Part shown: positions 9,251 to 16,828 of the stretch, one piece after another
Layout: the number at the start of each line of letters is the position of its first letter
How positions within the stretch are numbered: position 1 is the stretch's first letter
Assembly (NCBI RefSeq): GCF_000255135.1
Contig: NC_016751.1
Location: 992,001 to 1,056,000 of the forward strand
DNA from: Marinitoga piezophila KA3
Lineage (GTDB): Bacteria > Thermotogota > Thermotogae > Petrotogales > Petrotogaceae
Length of the DNA: 64,000 nt
Reading direction: 5' to 3'
Program-made: the position numbers and the translations under genes
The notes under the pieces: model-generated
Databases searched by the model: none
The model's input: the letters and a program-made list of their open reading frames with translations, nothing else
What the model was told of the DNA's origin: nothing

Positions 9251-10036
9251 ATGTTAGTATCATTATATTCTGCATCAACAGGAATGATTGCTCAACAGAG
9301 AAGACTTGATACTGTATCAAACAATCTTGCTAACGTTGACACAACAGGTTATAAAGCTCAAAGGATTGAGTTTCAGGACTTGTTATACACACCTATAAAA
9401 GAAGCTGGAACACCTACAGCACAAAACTCAATGCTACCAACTGGAGAATATGTTGGTCATGGTGTTAGAATAGCAGCAACAAATAGAATATTCACACAGG
9501 GAAACATTGAACAAACTGGTGGAACATTTGATTTAGCCATTTTCGGAGACGGTTTCTTTCAGGTACAAATGCAGGACGGAAGAATTGCATATACAAGAGA
9601 CGGTGCATTTAAAATCGATGCAAATGGAAGGCTTGTTAATTCAAACGGTCTTTTGATGGTTCCAAATATTACAATACCAGCAAACGCAACAGGTGTAAAT
9701 ATATCACCTGATGGAATTGTAAGTGCAAAATTACCAGATGGAACAACTCAAAACGTTGGTAATATAACATTGGTAAAATTTGTAAATCCAGCTGGATTAA
9801 AGGCTATTGGAAATAATCTTTATCTTGCAACAGATGCTTCAGGTGTAGCAACTGAAGGTATACCAAACCAGGACGGCTACGGTTCAATTGAACAGGGTTC
9901 TCTTGAAAAATCAAATGTGGATGTAGTAAAAGAAATGGTAAATATGATTGTTGCTCAAAGAACATATGATTTAAATGCCAGAGCTGTTCAAACGGCAGAT
10001 GATTTCTTAAGAACGGTGGGAACACTTAAGAGATAA
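9251..10036 (+). CDS. flgG: Flagellar distal rod protein FlgG
   Basis: Distal rod protein, 261 aa, the usual FlgG length. It shows the full pattern: LYSASTGMIAQQRRLDTVSNN at the start, NVDTTGYKAQRIEF, the LQDG-type core (here TFDLAIFGDGFFQVQM), QDGRIAYTRDGAF, and the C-terminal QGSLEKSNVDVVKEMVNMI with QRTYDLNARAVQTAD. Separated by 47 bases from flgF with a good GGAGG site, and by 21 bases from the downstream mscS, so the three are probably one transcript. Confidence 0.95.
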   Translation: MLVSLYSASTGMIAQQRRLDTVSNNLANVDTTGYKAQRIEFQDLLYTPIKEAGTPTAQNSMLPTGEYVGHGVRIAATNRIFTQGNIEQTGGTFDLAIFGDGFFQVQMQDGRIAYTRDGAFKIDANGRLVNSNGLLMVPNITIPANATGVNISPDGIVSAKLPDGTTQNVGNITLVKFVNPAGLKAIGNNLYLATDASGVATEGIPNQDGYGSIEQGSLEKSNVDVVKEMVNMIVAQRTYDLNARAVQTADDFLRTVGTLKR

Positions 10037-10057
10037 TAATTAATTGGGGGATATAAT

Positions 10058-10867
10058 ATGAATATCGATGTTAATCTAATAGTAGATTATGCAATACGTA
10101 TAGGAATAAGTATTATAGTCTTATTTCTTTCAAAATACTTTTCCAAAATTGCATATAAAACTATTGTTACCGTAACAGAAAAAACGGGAAAAGAACTTGA
10201 ATATAAAAATACGTTAAAAGTATTAACAAATATAGTATCTTATACCCTTGGTGGTTTTATTATATTATCCCTCATATTTAAAGATTTTATGCCGTTTCTT
10301 ACAGGACTTGGAGTTTCAGGTGTTATTGTGGCATTTGCAATTCAAGAACCTTTATCTAATTTTATTTGTGGAATATTATTAATGTTTTCAAAAACAATAA
10401 AAGAAAAAGATATTGTTGAAGTTAATGGAATATCTGGAATAATAGATCAAATAGACTTGAATCATACAATACTAAAAACCTTTGATGGAAAACTTATAAG
10501 AATTCCAAACAAAACAATCTGGAACAGTTCAATAACAAATTTCTGGCCTGAAGACATACGAAGAAACGAGATAAATATTGGAGTTTCTTATGATACAGAC
10601 CTGAATAAATTCCTTAATATTATAGATGAATATTTAAATTCTTCCTCTTTAATATATAGAGATGAAAATCATAAACCATGGGTTTTATTTTCTGGATTTA
10701 ATTCATCATCAATTGACTTTTCTTTAAAATTCTGGCTTAAAAAAGAAGTTTATTTCGAAAATCCAAATAAAATTGCAGCAGAAATACATAAATTACTTAA
10801 TGAACATAATATAGAAATTCCATTTACTCAAATAGACGTTAACTTAAAAAACAACGCCAACCTTTAA
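10058..10867 (+). CDS. mscS: MscS-family mechanosensitive channel
   Basis: Membrane channel that opens under tension to release solutes. The 269-aa protein has three transmembrane segments in the first ~110 residues. The third, pore-lining one is GLGVSGVIVAFAIQEPLSN, with the Gly/Ala packing pattern of MscS TM3. The beta-domain with DIVEVNGISGIIDQIDLNHT and the R(I)PNKTIWNSSITNF motif follows, then the alpha/beta C-terminal domain. Length matches the small MscS class. Lies 21 bases behind flgG and probably shares its transcript; a terminator overlaps its 3' end. Confidence 0.9.
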   Translation: MNIDVNLIVDYAIRIGISIIVLFLSKYFSKIAYKTIVTVTEKTGKELEYKNTLKVLTNIVSYTLGGFIILSLIFKDFMPFLTGLGVSGVIVAFAIQEPLSNFICGILLMFSKTIKEKDIVEVNGISGIIDQIDLNHTILKTFDGKLIRIPNKTIWNSSITNFWPEDIRRNEINIGVSYDTDLNKFLNIIDEYLNSSSLIYRDENHKPWVLFSGFNSSSIDFSLKFWLKKEVYFENPNKIAAEIHKLLNEHNIEIPFTQIDVNLKNNANL

Positions 10868-10884
10868 TCGGTTGGCGTTGTTTT
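10853..10884. terminator. Bidirectional terminator between mscS and ahcY
   Basis: Stem aacgccaacc / ggttggcgtt with a seven-base loop containing the mscS stop, followed by gTTTTattatt; A-rich on the other side. Confidence 0.8.
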
Positions 10885-10885
10885 A

Positions 10886-12109
10886 TTATTTCCAACTATT
10901 TAAGTATTCAATTTGTTCAGGAGTTAATTCGTCTATATCTATTCCCATAGTCTTTAATTTTATCTTCGCAATATTTAAATCCACTTCATAAGGAACAGGT
11001 CTTACAGAAACTTCTATTTCGCCTTTATGTTCTTTAATATATTTTGCACCTTCTAATTGTAAAGAGAAAGATAAGTCCATTATTTCTACTGGATGTCCAT
11101 CGCCATTTACAAGATTTACAAGTCTCCCCATTCCAAGTAAATACAATTTATTTCCATTTGGCATTGTATATTGAGTTACACCCGGTCTTACCTCTTTCTT
11201 TTCTGTATTTATTCTTTCAAGATCTGCAACCTTTACTTCAATATCGAAATGTCCTGCATTAGCTAAAACAACTCCATCTTTCATCATCATAAAGTGTTTT
11301 TCAGTTATTACATCAATATCTCCTGTTACAGTAACAAAGAAATCTCCAATTTTTGCTGCTTCATCCATTGGCATTACAGAAAATCCATCCATTACAGCTT
11401 CTATTGCCTTTATTGGATCAACTTCTGTTACTATTACCCTTGCTCCTAACCCTTTGGCTCTCATTGCAACACCTTTACCACACCAGCCATATCCAGCTAC
11501 AACAACATTTTTACCCGCTACTGTAAGATTGGTTGATCTTATTATTCCATCCCATGTTGATTGCCCTGTTCCATACCTATTATCAAAAAGATATTTCATA
11601 TATGAATCATTTATATCTATTACAGGAACTGGCAATTTCCCATCATTTAAAAGCGCCTTATATCGCTTTATCCCTGTAGTCGTTTCTTCATTAATCCCCC
11701 AAATATTCTCAAGCAATTCTGGAAATTTTTCAACTATTCTAATTCCAAGATCTGCACCATCATCTATAACAATATTAGGTTTAATTTCAAGAACTTTATC
11801 TATATTTTTCCAATATAATTCTTCATCTGTTGATCTTTTTGCATATACATTTACACCATATGTCTTCAACGCTTCAGCAACATCATCTTGCGTGGACAAA
11901 GGATTACTACTTGTAATAGCAACATTTGCACCAAGCTCATGTAAAACAACAGCTGTATATGCTGTTTTTGCCTCTAAATGAATACTCATTGCCACATTAA
12001 TTCCTTTAAAAGGTTGTTCATCCATATACATTTCTTTTAAAGTATTTAAAACCTTCATGTGCTGTTTAACCCATTCAATCTTCTTTCTTCCTGATTCTAC
12101 TAAATCCAT
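10886..12109 (-). CDS. ahcY: S-adenosylhomocysteine hydrolase
   Basis: Splits S-adenosylhomocysteine to adenosine and homocysteine with bound NAD, closing the methyl cycle in the cytoplasm. The 407-aa protein has the substrate side with SIHLEAKTAYTAVVL (His44), DDGAD at 117-120 and EETTTG at 141-146, the Rossmann motif GYGWCGKG at 206-213 and NAGHFD at 284-289. It ends at QIEYLNSWK and lacks the C-terminal KPxxYRY-type tail that closes over NAD in the neighbouring subunit of most family members; this shorter form is known from Thermotoga. The ATG follows AGGAGGGG. Confidence 0.95.
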   Translation of the reverse strand: MDLVESGRKKIEWVKQHMKVLNTLKEMYMDEQPFKGINVAMSIHLEAKTAYTAVVLHELGANVAITSSNPLSTQDDVAEALKTYGVNVYAKRSTDEELYWKNIDKVLEIKPNIVIDDGADLGIRIVEKFPELLENIWGINEETTTGIKRYKALLNDGKLPVPVIDINDSYMKYLFDNRYGTGQSTWDGIIRSTNLTVAGKNVVVAGYGWCGKGVAMRAKGLGARVIVTEVDPIKAIEAVMDGFSVMPMDEAAKIGDFFVTVTGDIDVITEKHFMMMKDGVVLANAGHFDIEVKVADLERINTEKKEVRPGVTQYTMPNGNKLYLLGMGRLVNLVNGDGHPVEIMDLSFSLQLEGAKYIKEHKGEIEVSVRPVPYEVDLNIAKIKLKTMGIDIDELTPEQIEYLNSWK

Positions 12110-12148
12110 ATTCTTCCCCTCCTGTTTTTCATCTTATCCCTTACTAAA

Positions 12149-12177
12149 ATTATACACTATTTTTACAATAAACAAAA
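12149..12177 (-). promoter_or_regulatory. Probable ahcY promoter
   Basis: Minus-strand TATAAT at the expected distance, with TTTTGT 17 bases upstream as a weak -35. Confidence 0.4.
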
Positions 12178-12194
12178 ATCTTTTTGTGGTGTTG

Positions 12195-12560
12195 ATTGAG
12201 AAAAATAAAAACTCCCTCAAGTAGAAAAATAATATTCACTCAGACGGCAAGAATTTCTAATCCTTGTTCTATAAAAAACACTCCTAAAAAGGTTTCTTCA
12301 GGCGGTGAAATTTCTTATAATTGTGAAAAATAAAAACTCTTTCAGACAACTCGAACGCTGATCCTCAAAAACTGCTCATATTCGCGGGGTCGCTTAGATT
12401 CTGCATCCCTGCAGAAGCTGCGCTCAAAAAAACATCCTGTTTTTTTGTCCCTCTTCATTCGCAGTTTTTTCGGGCGTTCTTCGAGTCTTCATTCGTTTTT
12501 ATTTTTCACAATACTTTTGCTGTTCCGGCTCACACAATATTTCCGTTAGGGAAATTTCAA
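12195..12560. repeat. Nested inverted-repeat element in a 540-base intergenic region
   Basis: No gene is seen between 12110 and 12648. The sequence holds an 18-base perfect inverted repeat, ttgtgaaaaataaaaac plus one base (12320-12337 and 12495-12512). Inside it are partly matching flanks (aactcgaacgc against gcgttcttcgagt; caaaaactgc against gcagttttttc) and a 9-base stem caaaaaaac / gtttttttg at 12425-12447. An outer pair gtgaaatttc (12305-12314) / gaaatttcaa (12551-12560) and a degenerate direct copy of the left arm (ttgagaaaaataaaaactc from 12197) extend the pattern. The core 12350-12480 is clearly more GC-rich than the surroundings. It could be a miniature mobile element or a structured RNA; the family is unknown to me. 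Confidence 0.6.
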
Positions 12561-12612
12561 GCCTTCATTCACCTTTTTATTCATGTTTTCTTTTATGTTT
12601 TACTTATATAAT

Positions 12613-12647
12613 AAAATCCCCGGTTATAAAAAATAACCGGGGATTTT
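12613..12647. terminator. Terminator of kamA
   Basis: Stem aaaatccccggtta / taaccggggatttt, GC-rich at the base, with A/T runs on both sides so it works in either direction. Confidence 0.85.
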
Positions 12648-12648
12648 A

Positions 12649-13764
12649 TTATGGTTGTGGATTTTCAACAACGAATTCTTCAACAAGTTCCTTATAATCA
12701 TCAAGCCAATATGCATTTGGATTTCTTTTATATACCATAAACTTACCTGCATTATTAGGATCATGTGCCCTTTGATATCTAAAGATAATATGCTCTTTTG
12801 TAAGTCCTGCAACTTCAATCTTACCTGTTTCATGAGACATAGCAAATTTAGCTCTCTTAGCAAGTCCAGAAACATTCATAATAGCCTTTAAGAAAATTTG
12901 ATATCCTTCTTCAACAGGCACTGCAAATGGTTTATTACCAGCAACAGGTCTTCCCTGAAATACATAATATGGTGGAACACCTATAAATGAAAGCTTTTTA
13001 AACAATGCTTCCAATGTCTTATAATCAGCATTTACACCTTTAATTAACGGTGTCTGGTTGGCTAAAATTGCTCCTGCTTTTAATAACATATTTACAGCTT
13101 TAATTGCTACATCAGTTATTTCATTTGGATGATTAAACTGTGTCATAATATATATCTTCTTTTCATCAGTTGAATATTTTTTAATCATTTCAATTAATTT
13201 TGGATCGTCAATAATTCTATGTGGATTAAATGCAACCATCTTTGATCCAATTCTTATAATCTGAACATGTTCAATTTCTCTAATCTGTTTTATAATATTT
13301 TCCAGCTTTTCAGTTGCAAGCAATAATGGATCTCCACCTGTTAATAATACATTTGTTATTTCCTTATGTTGTCTTATATATTCAAGGTCTTCACTTACAT
13401 CTCTAACAACCTCTGCACCAACATTTATAAACAATCTTTTTCTAAAACAGAATCTACAAAAACCTCCACATACATCATTTACCAAAAGCAAAGCTGTATC
13501 TCTATATTTATGCTGCAATCCTTTGCTTATGGTATATGACTTCTCATTGGATGCATCTAATCTTCCCCATTCTTCCAATTCACCCATTTGCGGAATTATC
13601 AAATTCCTTATAGGATCATTGGGATCCTCCCAATTAATTAATCCAAGATAATAATCATTTGCTCTAAATTTGTATTTTTCAGTTACTTTTTTTAACTGTT
13701 CTTTCTCTTCCTGTGATAATTGTTCCACCTGATCAATTTTTACTAAATACTTTACCTTACTCAA
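12649..13764 (-). CDS. kamA: KamA-family radical SAM aminomutase
   Basis: Radical SAM enzyme of the lysine 2,3-aminomutase family, which moves an amino group from C2 to C3 using an iron-sulfur cluster, SAM and PLP. The cluster motif is CGGFCRFC (Cys99, Cys103, Cys106), followed by RKRLF; LLTGGDPLLL binds SAM and TPLIKGVN is the family PLP region. At 371 aa it is shorter than classical KamA (about 416), so substrate (lysine or glutamate) cannot be settled. The start is a TTG placed behind AAGGAGGAGG; no ATG fits. It has its own promoter and is not simply part of the B12 operon. Confidence 0.85.
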   Translation of the reverse strand: MSKVKYLVKIDQVEQLSQEEKEQLKKVTEKYKFRANDYYLGLINWEDPNDPIRNLIIPQMGELEEWGRLDASNEKSYTISKGLQHKYRDTALLLVNDVCGGFCRFCFRKRLFINVGAEVVRDVSEDLEYIRQHKEITNVLLTGGDPLLLATEKLENIIKQIREIEHVQIIRIGSKMVAFNPHRIIDDPKLIEMIKKYSTDEKKIYIMTQFNHPNEITDVAIKAVNMLLKAGAILANQTPLIKGVNADYKTLEALFKKLSFIGVPPYYVFQGRPVAGNKPFAVPVEEGYQIFLKAIMNVSGLAKRAKFAMSHETGKIEVAGLTKEHIIFRYQRAHDPNNAGKFMVYKRNPNAYWLDDYKELVEEFVVENPQP

Positions 13765-13811
13765 TTCATCCTCCTCCTTTCGTTCTTTTTGTATAAATAT
13801 AACTCAATTCT

Positions 13812-13840
13812 ATTATATCAAATTTCACAATTTTTATCAA
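13812..13840 (-). promoter_or_regulatory. kamA promoter
   Basis: Minus strand TTGATA, 17-base spacer, TATAAT; nearly consensus. It abuts the stop of btuD, so kamA can be transcribed apart from the B12 operon. Confidence 0.75.
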
Positions 13841-13841
13841 A

Positions 13842-14612
13842 TTAATACTCAAAAATCACCTGTGGCTTATTTTTGAAAGGATGCTCCACAATAAAACATT
13901 CTATATCAAAAATTTCTTTCATTATTTTCCTGGTAATTACTTTTTCAGGCGTTCCTGAATACTTTATTTCACCATTTTTTAAAATATATATTCTATCAGA
14001 ATACAATGATGCAATATTAATATCGTGGAATATTGCCAGTATTCCTTTATTATTTTCTACAACTTCATTTTTCACCATTCTTATTAATTGCTGGGTAAAT
14101 CCTGGATCTATTTGAGAAACAAATTCATCAAGTAATAAAATATCGGTCTGTTGAACCAGAGCACGCGTTAACATCACGCGTTGCTTTTCACCACCACTTA
14201 AATAATTATATACTCTATTCTTAAAAACATATGTATTTGTTTTTTTCATTGTTTCTTCCATTACTTTGTTATTTTCCTCAACTGATACTAAACCCGCATA
14301 TGGAATTCTTCCAGAAGAAATAATATCTTCCACTTTAAAATCAAATGATGTAAAGAATTCCTGTGGAACAACAGCAATCTTTTTAAACAATTCTTTTTTG
14401 GAATATTCATAAATAGATTTATTTTCAACATATATATTCCCTTTCATTGGTTTTTCTAAACCAGTTAAAAGTTTTAATATAGTTGTTTTCCCTGAACCAT
14501 TTGGCCCTATTATAGAAACAAATTCACCTTTTTCAAGATACATTTCAGAAATATTCAATTTAAAATGATTGTTATATGAAAAGATAAGATCTTTTATCTT
14601 TAAAATACTCAT
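13842..14612 (-). CDS. btuD: Cobalamin ABC transporter, ATPase subunit
   Basis: ATPase of a FecCDE/BtuCDF-type importer. The 256-aa protein has Walker A GPNGSGKTT (36-44), the Q-loop near VVPQEF, signature YLSGGEKQRVML and Walker B DILLLDEF, then a switch histidine in IFHDINIA. It overlaps the permease gene by four bases. B12 as substrate is inferred from the cobalamin riboswitch leading the operon, because this ATPase family also serves iron siderophores. Confidence 0.9.
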   Translation of the reverse strand: MSILKIKDLIFSYNNHFKLNISEMYLEKGEFVSIIGPNGSGKTTILKLLTGLEKPMKGNIYVENKSIYEYSKKELFKKIAVVPQEFFTSFDFKVEDIISSGRIPYAGLVSVEENNKVMEETMKKTNTYVFKNRVYNYLSGGEKQRVMLTRALVQQTDILLLDEFVSQIDPGFTQQLIRMVKNEVVENNKGILAIFHDINIASLYSDRIYILKNGEIKYSGTPEKVITRKIMKEIFDIECFIVEHPFKNKPQVIFEY

Positions 14613-15625
14613 ATCTTTCTTCCTCTTTTCATGATAATTATGAATATAGGAGCCCCTACTATAGAAGTAGTTACACCAATTGGAAGCTCTGTAGGTCTAA
14701 AAAGGTATCTTGAAAACAAATCGGCAAACCCGAGAAATATTCCTCCATAAATAATAGATCCCAATGTTGAATATCTAATTCCAGGACCTGTTAATTTCCT
14801 CACCAGATGTGGAATTATCAAACCTACAAAACCTATAATCCCTGCTTTGGAAACAACAACAGCAACTGCAAAAACATTAATTAAAAGTACTAAAATTTTT
14901 ATTTTCTCGGGATTAACTCCAGAATAAACCGAAATATCGTCTCCCATTGCTACCACTTCAATTTTTTTATGAAATACAAAATTCACAGTAATTTGTAAAA
15001 TCAAAAAAAACAATAGAAGATATAAATCTCCCCAGACTATATTTCCTGTACTTCCCATTAGCCAGAAGTTTATATGCAATAAATTTTGCCAGAATAAAAC
15101 TGTCAATAATGTCGAAACTGAATTAAATGTAAATCCAACAATCACACCACTTAAAATTAAAGATATAACAGGAATTTTTTTCCCTTCTTTTGCTAATAAA
15201 AAGGTAATAAATGTTGCTATAATCGCTGAAATAAACGAAAACATCTCTATTCCAAAAGGTAATTCAAGACCATATACACTTTTTAAAGCGGTGTATAATA
15301 TAGCTCCAAAACTTGCCCCTGAAGAAATACCAATAATAAACGGATCTGCAAGTGGATTTTTTATTATCATTTGAAAATCATTCCCTGCAACGGCAAGTAT
15401 TGCCCCTATAAGCAATGTTCCTAAAACACGAGGCAATCTTAAATTAAATATTATTCTATTGTACAATGTATTTTCAGATAAATTAAAAAATCCTTTTATT
15501 ACCTCAACAAATGGAATATTTATAGTTCCAAGTGAAACAAAAAGAATTATAGAAAAAAACACTAAAACAATTCCAGAAATCAGGTAAAAAATCGGGGAAG
15601 TTTTCCCCGATTTAATTAATTTCAT
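14609..15625 (-). CDS. btuC: Cobalamin ABC transporter, permease subunit
   Basis: FecCD/BtuC-family permease, 338 aa with about ten hydrophobic segments. Recognisable family blocks are NLRLPRVLGTLLIGAILAVAG, NPLADPFIIGISSGASFGA and, near the end, GFVGLIIPHLVRKLTGP, which contacts the ATPase. It overlaps the binding-protein gene and the ATPase gene by four bases each, so the three are translated in a coupled way. Confidence 0.92.
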   Translation of the reverse strand: MKLIKSGKTSPIFYLISGIVLVFFSIILFVSLGTINIPFVEVIKGFFNLSENTLYNRIIFNLRLPRVLGTLLIGAILAVAGNDFQMIIKNPLADPFIIGISSGASFGAILYTALKSVYGLELPFGIEMFSFISAIIATFITFLLAKEGKKIPVISLILSGVIVGFTFNSVSTLLTVLFWQNLLHINFWLMGSTGNIVWGDLYLLLFFLILQITVNFVFHKKIEVVAMGDDISVYSGVNPEKIKILVLLINVFAVAVVVSKAGIIGFVGLIIPHLVRKLTGPGIRYSTLGSIIYGGIFLGFADLFSRYLFRPTELPIGVTTSIVGAPIFIIIMKRGRKI

Positions 15626-16506
15626 CTATTTTCACTGAAGAGTTTATTTAGCTCTCCCAATAAGTCTATTAATCCTGTATTTGGTAAAGAAGCCTTATTT
15701 CCGTCTATGATAAATACTTTCTTGTTTTTTACAGCTTTTATATCTTTAAATTGTTCAGCATTCATAATTAAATCATATGCTCCTTTATCCCCAGGATAAT
15801 ATGAAGGAACAAGAATTATATCAGGATCTTCCTTAATTACAAATTCCGGACCCACTGCAAACCATCCATTATTTCCTGTATATGGAGCAGTTACATTAAT
15901 ACCACCAGCATATGCAATTAATTCATTTAAATATGCTCCAGTTCCACATGTCCACATCTGTGAAACACTACCATATGCAGAAAGATATATAACTCTTGGT
16001 TTCTCTTTCCATGTAAATGTATTTTTGGCTATATTCAACATTCTCTGTCTTAACTTAAATGAATAATCCTGTGCAGTTTTTTCCTTCCCAAGAATTACAC
16101 CTACAAGAGATAAATCCCTGAACATTTCATTTAAAGTAGTTGGATTTATAACAAAAGCCTTTATTCCAAATTTTTCAAGCTTTGAAACTTCCCCTTCCTG
16201 AAATCCCCCGGTTAATAATACAACATCAGGATTTAAAGATACAATTTTTTCAACATTTAGCGGAACCATATTTCCTATTTTCTCAACATCTGTAATATAG
16301 GAATCAAAATCAGTAACTCCAACAACTTTATCCTTAGCACCAAGCTTTACAATAAAATCAGAAATAGCTGGTGCAGCTACAACAATCCTTTCTACCTCTT
16401 TATCAAATACAACAACCCTTCCAAGATCATCTACAAGTGTCACAGATTGAAAAGCAAATGCCATAAAAGATAATAACAACAGCGTTGCCAAAAATACCTT
16501 CTTCAT
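15622..16506 (-). CDS. btuF: Cobalamin ABC transporter, binding protein
   Basis: Periplasmic binding protein of the BtuF/FepB class, 294 aa. It has a signal peptide (MKKVFLATLLLLSFMAFAF) but no lipobox cysteine, so it is soluble or held by its signal helix. The mature part begins with TLVDDLGRVVVF, the typical opening of the class, and contains the two-lobed layout with KIVSLNPDVVLL. First gene of the operon, directly behind the riboswitch. The ATG follows AGGAGGGAT. Confidence 0.9.
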   Translation of the reverse strand: MKKVFLATLLLLSFMAFAFQSVTLVDDLGRVVVFDKEVERIVVAAPAISDFIVKLGAKDKVVGVTDFDSYITDVEKIGNMVPLNVEKIVSLNPDVVLLTGGFQEGEVSKLEKFGIKAFVINPTTLNEMFRDLSLVGVILGKEKTAQDYSFKLRQRMLNIAKNTFTWKEKPRVIYLSAYGSVSQMWTCGTGAYLNELIAYAGGINVTAPYTGNNGWFAVGPEFVIKEDPDIILVPSYYPGDKGAYDLIMNAEQFKDIKAVKNKKVFIIDGNKASLPNTGLIDLLGELNKLFSENR

Positions 16507-16536
16507 CTATAATCCCTCCTATATAAAATCTATTTT

Positions 16537-16561
16537 CCATCTTCTTTTCGCGAGAAGATGG
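16537..16561 (-). promoter_or_regulatory. Hairpin between riboswitch and btuF: expression platform candidate
   Basis: Perfect nine-base stem ccatcttct / agaagatgg with loop cgcgaaa on the RNA, between the aptamer P1 stem and the GGAGG of btuF. There is no U-run directly behind it, so control of translation or an alternative pairing is more likely than simple termination. Confidence 0.5.
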
Positions 16562-16562
16562 A

Positions 16563-16735
16563 ACAAATCCCTTTAAAGCAGGTCTCCCGGCTTGTGGATC
16601 TTCCTACTCCTGGCGCCTTCCCGGAATATAAACAATTCCAGTGGCGTTACTTTGCCAGTTTCGTCCCCACTCACGGTGGCGCGCCCGCAGCGGATTTTCA
16701 CCGCTTTCCCTTACACTTTAAAGGAATTTTTATTT
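16563..16735 (-). promoter_or_regulatory. Cobalamin riboswitch
   Basis: Aptamer of the B12 class, read on the minus strand. P1 is formed by 16716-16729 and 16565-16578 (ctttaaag core with one G-T pair). Inside are the conserved pieces GGTGAAAATCCGC, GCCACCGTGAGTGGGGACG, AACGCCACTGGAATT, GGGAAGGCGCCAGGAGTAGG and the B12-box region AAGCCGGGAGACCTGCTT at 16576-16593. Established for the class: adenosylcobalamin binding lowers expression of transport genes. A minus-strand TATAAT at 16756-16761 upstream is the probable promoter -10. Confidence 0.95.
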
Positions 16736-16794
16736 ACTTTTTATTTTTCGAGTATATTATATCATATAATTTCATGAATATAAAGAACCATAAA

Positions 16795-16820
16795 AAAACC
16801 CCGGGAAAATTCCCGGGGGT
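16795..16820 (-). terminator. Terminator of the propeller lipoprotein gene
   Basis: Minus strand: CCCCGGGAA, short loop, TTCCCGGGG followed by seven Ts; strong intrinsic terminator that separates the gene from the B12 operon. Confidence 0.88.
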
Positions 16821-16828
16821 ATAACAGA

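Noticed and set aside
11454-11981. A 175-codon plus-strand frame
   Set aside because: Antisense to ahcY, whose catalytic motifs are intact; no ribosome site in front.
12370-12425. Possible tRNA or small RNA gene in the GC-richer core
   Set aside because: No cloverleaf or T-loop pattern could be formed; better explained as part of the inverted-repeat element.
16558-16824. Open frames on the plus strand across the B12 leader region
   Set aside because: They lie on the opposite strand of a clear riboswitch and a terminator and have no family similarity.
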